Part shown: positions 57,459-64,000 of the stretch, piece by piece
Layout of the letters: every line of letters starts with the position of its first letter
Numbering within the stretch: position 1 is the stretch's first letter
DNA from: JAPLXD01 sp043802865
Lineage (GTDB): Bacteria; Patescibacteriota; Minisyncoccia; Moranbacterales; UBA11712
Direction of reading: 5' to 3'
NCBI GenBank assembly: GCA_043802865.1
Contig: JAZDKQ010000023.1
Span: 1-64,000, forward strand
Length of the DNA: 64,000 nucleotides
Translations under genes and position numbers: made by a program
Notes under the pieces: generated by a model
Told to the model about the DNA's origin: nothing
Databases searched by the model: none
The model's input: only the letters and a program-made list of their open reading frames with translations

Positions 57459-58070
57459 TTATTCTTCCGAAATATAATGTTTTCCGAATGCGAGCAGTGT
57501 TCCAAGAAACAATCCGGCAAGCATTGCAATTCCCAAATTGACCCGCAAATCCTGCGTATCTTTTAAAATGATCAGATCACTCGCGTTGATCTGAAACCAA
57601 TTTGGATCGCGGGCATCGGTGTTGAGGGCTTTTGTTTTTTCGGAAACAACAGAAGAGATAGCCGGAGCAATTTTGCCCGATTCTTCGCTCGCTTCAGTGG
57701 AATATCGCACGCTGACGAGATTTGAAGACAATTTTTCTGCCTGGAAACTTTTTGAAAGATTGCGCATCGTCTTTTGGTCGCTACTCACACCCGCCTTGTC
57801 AAAAATACTCTTTGCCGTGCCCGGGGATTTCAGCCATTCAACAACTGTTTCAGAGAACTTATCATCCGCTTGCAAGCGATAAAATTGGTCATAGCGATAG
57901 TCGGCGGTTGATTGCGTTTCGGTCTGGCCTATATTCAAAAGAAGAGAGGCGGAATATGTTTGCGACTGCCTCACTGACCAGGCATAGACGGCAACAACGG
58001 CGATAATCACTGTATAAATCACGACGGAGATGTTTAGTTTCAAGATTTTGTAGTATTCTTTTAGTTCCAT
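57459..58070 (-). CDS. Wzz-like chain-length determinant protein
   Basis: 203 residues: two membrane helices (about 13-32 and 178-196) enclose a periplasm-facing helical domain beginning VRQSQTYSASLLLNIGQTET, the polysaccharide co-polymerase layout. There is no fused tyrosine kinase domain and none is seen nearby. It probably sets glycan chain length together with the O-antigen-polymerase-like protein at 21-22.6 kb. The second helix lacks a clear proline-rich motif, so the family call is moderate. Confidence 0.75.
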   Translation of the reverse strand: MELKEYYKILKLNISVVIYTVIIAVVAVYAWSVRQSQTYSASLLLNIGQTETQSTADYRYDQFYRLQADDKFSETVVEWLKSPGTAKSIFDKAGVSSDQKTMRNLSKSFQAEKLSSNLVSVRYSTEASEESGKIAPAISSVVSEKTKALNTDARDPNWFQINASDLIILKDTQDLRVNLGIAMLAGLFLGTLLAFGKHYISEE

Positions 58071-58072
58071 AA

Positions 58073-59182
58073 TTATATTTTATTCAAATTAAATTCGCTC
58101 AAACTTTTTTCGATATGGTTCTTTATTTTATTTTTGAATATCTCCCTGTCAAACGGCAGGGCTCTTTCGCGGATCTTTTGGGAATCGAAATCATCAGAAT
58201 TGAATTTTTGCAGAATTTCTGTGAGCGCTTCGGAAGTTTGTTCGTCAAAAAACAAGCCTTCCTGTCCTTCCCTGACATGTTCCACGATATCTCCCCCGCG
58301 GAAAGCGATGATCGGCTTTCCGGAGGCCAATGCCTCGATCGCAACTATGCCGAAATCTTCTTCTTGCGGAAAAATGAAGGCTTTGGCGCGGGCATAAGTC
58401 CGGGAAAGCTGTTCATCACTCAATCTGCCCGTGAATTCAATGTTGGAATGAGCCATTTTCATGAGCCTTTTTTTGTCCGGGCCTTGACCCCCGATTATTT
58501 TGAGTGGCCAGCCCAATTTGTTGAACGCTTCAATCACAATATCAAATCGTTTGTAAGTCATCAAACGGCCAACCATCAAAAAATAATTTTCTTTTTTTTC
58601 ATCAAGATGAAATTTGTTGACATCCACCGGCGGATTGATCACTGTCGAATTTTTTCTGTAGTATTTTTTTATCCGACTTGCCACGAATTTTGAGTTGGCG
58701 ATATATTCATCTGGCCGGTCGGCGCTCATCCGATCCCAGATCCGGATATAGTTCATGAAAAAAGGCGTAATTTTTTTGACGAATCTCGGAAAACCGAATT
58801 CTTCGATATACTTTTGGCAGTCATCCCAGGCATATCTCATCGGCGTATGACAATAGCAAATGTGGAGTGTCTCAAGCGGAGTTATCACGCCTTTTGCATA
58901 GCTCGAAGAATCAGAAAGAACAATGTCGTATTTTGAAAGATCGAATTGCTCGATCGCCGGCGGCATCAAAGGCGGGAAAATGCGATGATTTTTGCGGGTA
59001 TAGGGAAATTTTTGGAGAAATGAGGTGTATATTCTCTTCCCTTTGAAAATTCCGTGCGTTTTCTCCTCGTCGTATATCAGCGTATAAATAGGCGCATGTG
59101 GCCAAATCTCAGTGAAACATTCAAGGACTCTCTCCGCGCCTCCATATTGCACCAAATAATCGTGAACCAAGGCTATTTTCAT
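58073..59182 (-). CDS. GT4-family glycosyltransferase (mannosyltransferase-like)
   Basis: 369 residues: MKIALVHDYLVQYGGAERVL, HICYCHTPMRYAWDDCQKYI, VGRLMTYKRFDIVIEAF and EDFGIVAIEALASGKPIIAF. The HTPMRYAWD and EDFGI motifs are typical of a GDP-mannose-using group, though this is by resemblance only. First gene of the minus-strand unit running through Wzz-like, two GT4, DUF4012 and murJ. Confidence 0.92.
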   Translation of the reverse strand: MKIALVHDYLVQYGGAERVLECFTEIWPHAPIYTLIYDEEKTHGIFKGKRIYTSFLQKFPYTRKNHRIFPPLMPPAIEQFDLSKYDIVLSDSSSYAKGVITPLETLHICYCHTPMRYAWDDCQKYIEEFGFPRFVKKITPFFMNYIRIWDRMSADRPDEYIANSKFVASRIKKYYRKNSTVINPPVDVNKFHLDEKKENYFLMVGRLMTYKRFDIVIEAFNKLGWPLKIIGGQGPDKKRLMKMAHSNIEFTGRLSDEQLSRTYARAKAFIFPQEEDFGIVAIEALASGKPIIAFRGGDIVEHVREGQEGLFFDEQTSEALTEILQKFNSDDFDSQKIRERALPFDREIFKNKIKNHIEKSLSEFNLNKI

Positions 59183-59218
59183 ATATAAATACTAGCTCTT
59201 TTCCGCAATTTTGGCAAT

Positions 59219-59247
59219 AAAAAAGGTTTATGGTTTTCCATAAGCCT
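59219..59247 (-). terminator. Terminator of the 59.3-kb orphan gene
   Basis: Minus-strand hairpin AGGCTTATGG/CCATAAACCT followed by TTTTTATTG, between the orphan gene and the GT4 gene. Confidence 0.65.
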
Positions 59248-59274
59248 GGCTTACGATTTCTTTATCCTGCTTCT

Positions 59275-59442
59275 CTAAGCAGTTATATAGGCGACGAAGG
59301 AAATTGCCGTGCATGCAATTCCATATAATCCCCAGACAACTGCTTCCTGTGGGTTAGACTTTGCCTTCCATACGGAGATTACAGGTGCTGGCAATGCCAT
59401 ACCCAAAAATAAGATATGAATACCTAACTTTAAAAGATGCGT
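59275..59442 (-). CDS. Orphan two-helix membrane protein, possible ACG start
   Basis: The frame encodes HLLKLGIHILFLGMALPAPV, then ISVWKAKSNPQEAVVWGLYG and a second helix IACTAISFVAYITA. A perfect AGGAGG lies 6 nt before an in-frame ACG (59442-59440) and no ATG/GTG/TTG is well placed there; the first ATG (59400) would cut off half of helix 1. Non-canonical ACG initiation or a lost start codon are both possible. The stretch 59183-59515 holds nothing else but its terminator and a TTGACA near 59505. Confidence 0.5.
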   Translation of the reverse strand, partial: THLLKLGIHILFLGMALPAPVISVWKAKSNPQEAVVWGLYGIACTAISFVAYITA

Positions 59443-59515
59443 AGAGCGCCTCCTATTTCTGGATTTTATTCAATTTTTCGGGAACATTGTAGTTTGGAGC
59501 AAAACGTGGAATTTG

Positions 59516-60112
59516 TCAAGTTTTTTTGCCATTTCCCAAGATTTCCGCTGATTCGCGTTTTTTGATGAGACTAATCACGATAAGCGCGAGGATGGCGCAG
59601 GCAAAAATCACCACGCCGGCATATTTGATATATTGGCTGATTTGGGCGGCGGCGTAGCCGAAGAAATATCCGAGAATGACGAGAAGCGAACTCCAGACAA
59701 GCCCGCCGAGGATGGAATATTTGATGAATTTCAAAAGTTTCATTCGGAGTGCTCCTGCGAGAGTGAAAGTGATATAGCTCAAGCCGGTTGTTGATTTGAC
59801 ATAAAATATAAGCTTTCCGCTGTTCTGATGAAATTTGTCTTCGAGCTTATTGACTGTCGCGTCTTTTATTTTCAAGAATTTTTGCGCTTTTTCAATAATT
59901 TTCGGCCCGCCAAAATATCCGATGAAATACAAGCCGATATCTCCCAGAACATCTCCGACGACGCTCAAAAGAAAAACAATCCCCACGTTGAAATATCCCT
60001 GCGAGGCGAGAAAAGCAGCGATCATAGTCGCGAAAGGCCCCTCGAAAAACATCAAAACAAACATCAGTGGATATCCCCAGTATGGAAGAAGGTGGAGAAA
60101 ATCTTGATTCAT
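59516..60112 (-). CDS. DedA-family membrane protein
   Basis: 198 residues with the DedA/SNARE-associated fold: PLMFVLMFFEGPFATMIAAF, the re-entrant VVGDVLGDIGLYFIGYFGGP, then KFHQNSGKLIFYVKSTTGLS and AGALRMKLLKFI. DedA proteins are half-pore membrane proteins, some of which recycle undecaprenyl phosphate, the carrier used by the neighbouring glycan enzymes. The ATG overlaps the stop of the sugar transferase (ATGA). Confidence 0.9.
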   Translation of the reverse strand: MNQDFLHLLPYWGYPLMFVLMFFEGPFATMIAAFLASQGYFNVGIVFLLSVVGDVLGDIGLYFIGYFGGPKIIEKAQKFLKIKDATVNKLEDKFHQNSGKLIFYVKSTTGLSYITFTLAGALRMKLLKFIKYSILGGLVWSSLLVILGYFFGYAAAQISQYIKYAGVVIFACAILALIVISLIKKRESAEILGNGKKT

Positions 60113-61527
60113 AAGTTCTTTCTTTTCTTTAATAACACAAAAAAAGTCTTGAATAGTATTTCAATATCCATCCACATGGACCAATTTTCGATATAATAAA
60201 TATCGAGGCGCGCTTCGTCGGTGAAGCTCAAGTCGGATCGGCCGGATATTTGAGCGAGTCCCGTCACGCCGGGTTTAATGGAAAGAGTTCTTTTTTGCCA
60301 AGTTTCATATTTTTCCACTTCGCGCGGTTGATGCGGACGCGGACCAACAAGACCCATATCGCCTTTTAATACATTGAACAATTGCGGAAGTTCATCAATT
60401 GAAAGAGCTTCGATGATTCTGCCGACGCGAGTTTTTCGAGGATCATTTCTGATCTTGTAAAGCGGTCCCTTGCGGACGCTTTGAGTCTCAATCAATTTCT
60501 TTTCAAGTTTCATGGCTTCTTCTTGATTTGGATTTTGCGCTCCGACACACTGATCAATCTTCATATAGCGAAACTTGAATACATTGAAGTTTCCGTTGTG
60601 TCCCACTCGTTCGTTTTTGAAAATGATCGGACCTCGAGAATCAAGCCTGATGGCAATCGCGATGAGAATCAATATTGGAGAAGTGATTATGATCCCAAAA
60701 AAAGAGCCGATTATGTCAAAAATTCTTTTGGCGATCTTCCCCCATCCGTCGAGGGGGGTGTTTTTGATCGCGATCACCGGTTCGTCAAAAAGGGTTCTGA
60801 TCTCGAAATTTGTGCTCACAGACTGGAGAATCGCCGGAACGAATTTGAGTTCGATGCGATTGCGATGGGAAAAATCACTCAATAGGCGAAGCTCGTTCAT
60901 TTGCACGTTTGGATCGCAAACCAAAATTTCATCAATGCCTCTTTCTTTGTGGATTTGTCGCAAAGAGTCTATGTCAATTGAAGACTCTTGAGAGATTATT
61001 TTGTATCCGTGTCCCGGATTTCCCTTGAACTCATGGCAAACCGTGTCGCAATATCCGCTTTTTCCGATGAGAGCGAGGCGATGCATGCCAATCCCTTTGT
61101 AGATCAAAAGAATTTTTTGCGTGAGGTTCACGGCATAGCGTGACAAGCTGATGAATACAATGGACAGCGCCCAAGCGGAAAGAATGATGAATCGTGAAGA
61201 AAACCATTCTCGCTGGAGAAATATAGCGAGGATGACAAGCGTCATTCCAACTGAAATTGAAAAAGATATTTGTAAAAATTCCCGCCAAAAAGTGCGGGTT
61301 GTTTTCAACGCGTATAGTCCTTCAAGCGCAAAAATGATCAGAAAAACAGGCGCAACGAGAAGGATAATTTTGATATAGGATAAGAAAGAGAATTGAAACA
61401 AGACCGGTTTGATCTCGATGATGCCGGGAGTGAAACGCAACCAATATGCGACTGCTCCCGCAAGAACGATCATCAAAAAATCGGCGGGAACAAGAAGCGC
61501 GGCGAAAAATAATTCAGACTTTTTCAT
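60109..61527 (-). CDS. Undecaprenyl-phosphate sugar phosphotransferase (WbaP/WcaJ-like initiator)
   Basis: 472 residues: four or five N-terminal membrane helices (about 5-130), a CoA-binding-like Rossmann domain (about 145-245, HRLALIGKSGYCDTVCHEFK) and the catalytic module: KRIFDIIGSFFGIIITSPIL, GPIIFKNERVGHNGNFNVFK, EALSIDELPQLFNVLKGDMG, LVGPRPHQPREVEKYETWQK, KPGVTGLAQISGRSD. It adds the first sugar-1-phosphate to undecaprenyl phosphate and so starts the glycan assembled by the other enzymes here. Confidence 0.94.
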   Translation of the reverse strand: MKKSELFFAALLVPADFLMIVLAGAVAYWLRFTPGIIEIKPVLFQFSFLSYIKIILLVAPVFLIIFALEGLYALKTTRTFWREFLQISFSISVGMTLVILAIFLQREWFSSRFIILSAWALSIVFISLSRYAVNLTQKILLIYKGIGMHRLALIGKSGYCDTVCHEFKGNPGHGYKIISQESSIDIDSLRQIHKERGIDEILVCDPNVQMNELRLLSDFSHRNRIELKFVPAILQSVSTNFEIRTLFDEPVIAIKNTPLDGWGKIAKRIFDIIGSFFGIIITSPILILIAIAIRLDSRGPIIFKNERVGHNGNFNVFKFRYMKIDQCVGAQNPNQEEAMKLEKKLIETQSVRKGPLYKIRNDPRKTRVGRIIEALSIDELPQLFNVLKGDMGLVGPRPHQPREVEKYETWQKRTLSIKPGVTGLAQISGRSDLSFTDEARLDIYYIENWSMWMDIEILFKTFFVLLKKRKNL

Positions 61528-61546
61528 ACTATAAATTGAGATTAGT

Positions 61547-61942
61547 CGGGGCCTATAAGCCGGATTCTGTATCCCGCCAAAGCGGGACGATAATCATTTA
61601 TCTAGCCCAGACATTGCTGTCGGGGTCGAGCGTTTTCTCTATTTTAAAAAATAGAGTACAAACTTGCACCAAGCAGGGTTTACCAAATTCCAATTATTGC
61701 TAATTGGTTCCGACCGCAGCTGGATACTTTGCGCGAGCTCAATATCCAACACCAGTCGGCTTTTCACCTTTGTCCGCCGAAGAGGCGGATAGTATTGTCT
61801 CTGTGGCACTTTCCCTAAATATATTTTTCAATATACCCGATGGGGGTTACCCATTGCTCTTTTTGTCCCGCTAAGCGGGACAGGTGTCCGGACTTTCCTC
61901 CTCGCCCATAAAGGGTGAGGCGATTATCCAGCCCTGACTAAC
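61547..61942 (-). ncRNA. rnpB: RNase P RNA, bacterial type A-like
   Basis: Read on the minus strand: GGGCGAGGAGGAAAGTCCGG near the 5' end, GGAAAGTGCCACAGA in the middle, and CAGAATCCGGCTTATAGGCC at the 3' end, the universally conserved RNase P blocks. ~395 nt. It matures tRNA 5' ends. Besides normal helices it carries extra short hairpins: GTCCCGC/GCGGGAC (61865-61882) next to the first conserved block and TCCCGC/GCGGGA (61573-61590) just before CAGAATCCGG. These resemble the palindromic elements found elsewhere in the window. Ends are approximate to about 10 nt. Confidence 0.93.
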
Positions 61943-61947
61943 TTAAT

Positions 61948-61976
61948 ACTATAATATCTTTGAAAAAATTTGTCAA
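61948..61976 (-). promoter_or_regulatory. rnpB promoter
   Basis: TTGACA (complement of 61971-61976), exact 17-bp spacing, TATAGT (61948-61953), immediately before the RNA start. Confidence 0.85.
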
Positions 61977-61985
61977 GCCCTCAAA

Positions 61986-62018
61986 ATAGAAAAATATTGC
62001 TTTATATAAAGCAATATT
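61986..62018 (-). terminator. Terminator of the RNase HI/recJ unit
   Basis: A perfect 26-bp palindrome (arms AATATTGCTTTAT and ATAAAGCAATATT) followed on the minus strand by TTTCTATTTT. The rnhA stop codon overlaps its first arm. An AATATTGCTTTATA half-copy lies at 51041-51054. Confidence 0.7.
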
Positions 62019-62454
62019 AGAACATTCGGCTTTGAGCCCGAGTGGCTTCATCAAGGGCGAGATTGGCAAGTCGGTCGGCTTCAGTGTTTTTTCCGCGCGG
62101 AATATGAGTATATTTCACATCTCCAAAGTCGATGGAAAGATTCCAGATCTGGAGAAAAAATTTCTGGATATTTTCATCATTGAGCTTGTACTCGTGATTC
62201 ATTTGCTTGACAACCAATTCGCTGTCAAGAAAACATTCAACGGACAACGATTTCGTCTTTGTTTTTCCATAGAGCAACTTCACTTTTTGAAGCGCAAAAA
62301 GCAAAGCCTTGTATTCCGCTTCGTTGTTTGTCGCGTATCCGATGAATTCGCGATAAGTTTTTTTCGAACCGGCAGACTCGATCACAACCCCGATTCCGGA
62401 CGGACCAGGGTTCCCTCGCGCCCCGCCATCGGTGAAAATTTTGATTTTGTTCAT
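62017..62454 (-). CDS. rnhA: Ribonuclease HI
   Basis: 145 residues: IKIFTDGGARGNPGPSGIGV (first catalytic Asp), ATNNEAEYKALLFALQ (Glu), CFLDSELVVKQMNHEY (Asp) and a final PRGKNTEADRLANLALDEA (Asp). It degrades RNA in RNA-DNA hybrids. This short form is common in CPR bacteria. The start overlaps the recJ stop (ATGA). Confidence 0.93.
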   Translation of the reverse strand: MNKIKIFTDGGARGNPGPSGIGVVIESAGSKKTYREFIGYATNNEAEYKALLFALQKVKLLYGKTKTKSLSVECFLDSELVVKQMNHEYKLNDENIQKFFLQIWNLSIDFGDVKYTHIPRGKNTEADRLANLALDEATRAQSRMF

Positions 62455-64000
62455 TGTTTTTTGATATCAATTATATTCAGTTCCAATTTTCGACTGCCAT
62501 TCCATTCGTTCGAACGCAGACAGAAAACAGCTTCGATCTTGTCTCCGGGTTTGAATTCCGGGAATCTTTCCCCGCTTTTCCAAAATATGCCTTCAATGAT
62601 CTTAGACTTTCCAGCTGCAAATGAAAATTTGAGATGTTTTTGGCTGTTGCCGACCATTTTTATTTCCCGGACGATCAAGCCCTTCGAAAGAAAGACTGGT
62701 TCGCAGTTTCCTTGTCCAAAGGGCTCAAATTTTTTTATTTCCGCGTGCAGATCCCAGTCGATTTCTTCCGATTTCACTTCGGTGTCTATGAGCAATTTTT
62801 TGCCCCATTTTTCCGCGTCGTACTCTTTTTCGATCATCTTCAGCAACTCTTTTTCAAATATTTTGATATTTTTCGGCTTTATCTTGAGTCCCATCGCCTG
62901 TTTGTGTCCACCATATTTTTCGGTGTGTCGGTCAAGCGCCGAGACGGCGGAAACAATATCAAAAGATTCAATGCTTCTACCTGATCCTTCAAAAAGATTT
63001 TCGCCTTCTTTGAAAAGAAAAACGGGGCAATGATATTCGTCGCAAATTTTTCCCGCGACAACCCCGACAATTCCGAGCGGCCAATGCTCTCCGCTTCTCA
63101 CGATCAGTTTATGAATCTTTTTGTCGTCGATTGTGCTCTTCACTTCTTTGTATACTTGCTGGGATACTTTTTGTCGCTGGGTATTCATGCTTTCCACTTC
63201 AAGCGCTAAAATACGGGCTTTCACGGGGTCGTTTTCGAGAAGCAAGTTGAGTGCGAGGTCGGCATGATCCATCCGGCCGCTTGCGTTGAGGCGCGGACCT
63301 ATCTGAAAAGCGACATTTTCGGCGGTTGGGGGATTTTTCTCTCCAATAGGAAGCCGGGCGGATTGGATGATCTCCACAAGTCCCGTTCGCTTGGTTTTTT
63401 GGAGAACAATGAGACCGAACTTCGCAAAAATCCTGTTTTCCGAGGTGAGGGGTACGCAATCGGCAATAGTTCCAATCGCAACGATGTCCAAAAACCATTT
63501 CAACTGGTCAATTTTTTTGGGAAGAAACTTTTCAAAAATTGCTTGAGCCAGCTTAAACGCAACTCCTGCTCCCGCAAGATCCGGAAAGGGGTATTTTTGG
63601 CCGGGAAGTTTCGGGTTTATTATCGTGCAGTTTGTTGGCAATTTTTTCGGAACGGAATGGTGATCAGTGACGATCACTCCAATTCCCTGTTTCTGGGCAT
63701 ATTTGATCTCCTCCCAATTCGACATTCCGCAATCAACGGTGATGATCAGCGCGGGATCGTATCTTGATTTTATGAGATCAATCGCCGCGATATTCAGTCC
63801 ATAGCCTTCTTTGTTGCGATCGGGGATATAGACGGCCGGCGCGAAGCCGATTTTTTCCAAAACTTCCTTGAGAAGCACTGAGGATGTGAGGCCGTCAGCG
63901 TCATAATCTCCAAATATTGTTATTGCTTCATTTTTTTTTTGCGCTTTTCCAATTCTTTCAATTGCCTCATTTATTCCGGACAGACCAAATGGAGAAAGCA
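62451..64000 (-). CDS. recJ: Single-stranded-DNA exonuclease RecJ, N-terminus beyond the window
   Basis: At least 516 codons, open to the window end. Starting from the edge the frame reads LSPFGLSGINEAIERIGKAQ, then the DHH motif I FGDYDADGLTSS, NIAAIDLIKSRYDPALIITV, DCGMSNWEEIKY, the VTDHHSVPKKLP motif III, INPKLPGQKYPFPDLAGAG, and the DHHA1 region with GRNASGRMDHA-like GPRLNASGRMDHADLA. A C-terminal OB domain ends the protein. It resects single-stranded DNA 5' to 3' in repair. Coupled to rnhA. Confidence 0.95.
   Translation of the reverse strand, partial: LSPFGLSGINEAIERIGKAQKKNEAITIFGDYDADGLTSSVLLKEVLEKIGFAPAVYIPDRNKEGYGLNIAAIDLIKSRYDPALIITVDCGMSNWEEIKYAQKQGIGVIVTDHHSVPKKLPTNCTIINPKLPGQKYPFPDLAGAGVAFKLAQAIFEKFLPKKIDQLKWFLDIVAIGTIADCVPLTSENRIFAKFGLIVLQKTKRTGLVEIIQSARLPIGEKNPPTAENVAFQIGPRLNASGRMDHADLALNLLLENDPVKARILALEVESMNTQRQKVSQQVYKEVKSTIDDKKIHKLIVRSGEHWPLGIVGVVAGKICDEYHCPVFLFKEGENLFEGSGRSIESFDIVSAVSALDRHTEKYGGHKQAMGLKIKPKNIKIFEKELLKMIEKEYDAEKWGKKLLIDTEVKSEEIDWDLHAEIKKFEPFGQGNCEPVFLSKGLIVREIKMVGNSQKHLKFSFAAGKSKIIEGIFWKSGERFPEFKPGDKIEAVFCLRSNEWNGSRKLELNIIDIKKQ

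Noticed and set aside
62032..63033. 333-residue open frame on the plus strand
   Set aside because: Opposite rnhA and recJ, both with full catalytic motifs.

Overview
The window reads as a chromosomal stretch from a reduced-genome bacterium of the Candidate Phyla Radiation (Patescibacteria), most likely Parcubacteria-like. This is inferred from gene content: DUF4012, DUF5652, a stand-alone EF-Tu domain-2 protein, PIN-PhoH, an RtcB-like ligase, many GT4 glycosyltransferases, and no rRNA or transport operons. Ribosomal protein L9 is present, which from memory of CPR ribosomal-protein patterns argues against Microgenomates. The code is standard: TGA ends many genes and prfB (RF2) is present with its programmed frameshift. 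Genes are tightly packed, often with ATGA overlaps. Most native genes show no Shine-Dalgarno sequence, and several have a -10 hexamer only 5-7 nt before the start codon, as expected for leaderless mRNAs.

Layout. 1-4.4 kb: WecG/TagA-type glycosyltransferase, membrane protein, gltX, coiled-coil/C39-like secreted protein. 4.4-9.5 kb (mostly minus): decayed Nudix fragment, Fe-S assembly pair (NifU/IscU scaffold, NifS/IscS desulfurase), zinc metallopeptidase, DUF389 protein, GIY-YIG protein, HD phosphohydrolase, EF-Tu-like protein. 9.7-16.4 kb: RecB-like Fe-S nuclease, DUF2062, UMP kinase, L27, CTP synthase, L9, CtpA protease. 16.4-24.1 kb (minus): glycosyltransferases, LCP ligase, PIN-PhoH, O-antigen-ligase-like protein, MazG-like pyrophosphohydrolase. 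24.3-33.3 kb (plus): a compact operon of glycosyltransferases, GT-C-like protein, RtcB, thymidylate-kinase-like protein and Wzx-like flippase. 33.4-40.6 kb: folD, a possible ART-fold gene with coupled micro-ORFs, LigB-like protein, degenerate priA, def, fmt, double rhodanese, groES. 41-43.8 kb: an accessory patch with orphan genes carrying their own promoters and terminators, then tRNA-Gln with a GIY-YIG gene lodged in a tRNA duplication. 43.9-50.5 kb: ftsEX, prfB, tRNA-Gly and tRNA-Thr, parvulin, FtsB-like, lepA. 50.6-61.5 kb: orphan lipoprotein-like gene, murJ, DUF4012, glycosyltransferases, Wzz-like, a two-TM orphan, DedA, initiating sugar transferase. 61.5-64 kb: rnpB, RNase HI, 3' part of recJ.

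Together the window encodes a cell-surface glycan system: initiating phosphoglycosyltransferase, about ten glycosyltransferases, flippase, polymerase/ligase, chain-length protein and LCP ligase. Translation, cell division and Fe-S genes are interleaved with it.

The most striking feature is several families of short palindromic elements lying between genes, inside rnpB, inside a displaced tRNA fragment, and in frame inside about ten protein genes (lepA twice, fmt, rtcB, priA, glycosyltransferases, DUF4012, O-antigen ligase). They resemble in concept the Rickettsia palindromic elements. The commonest family is read in the same frame wherever it is in a gene, giving a small-residue loop of the type S-A-x-G-G-S-A-S-G-G. 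A second novelty is a set of orphan genes with consensus promoters, strong Shine-Dalgarno sites and private terminators, unlike the surrounding host genes.
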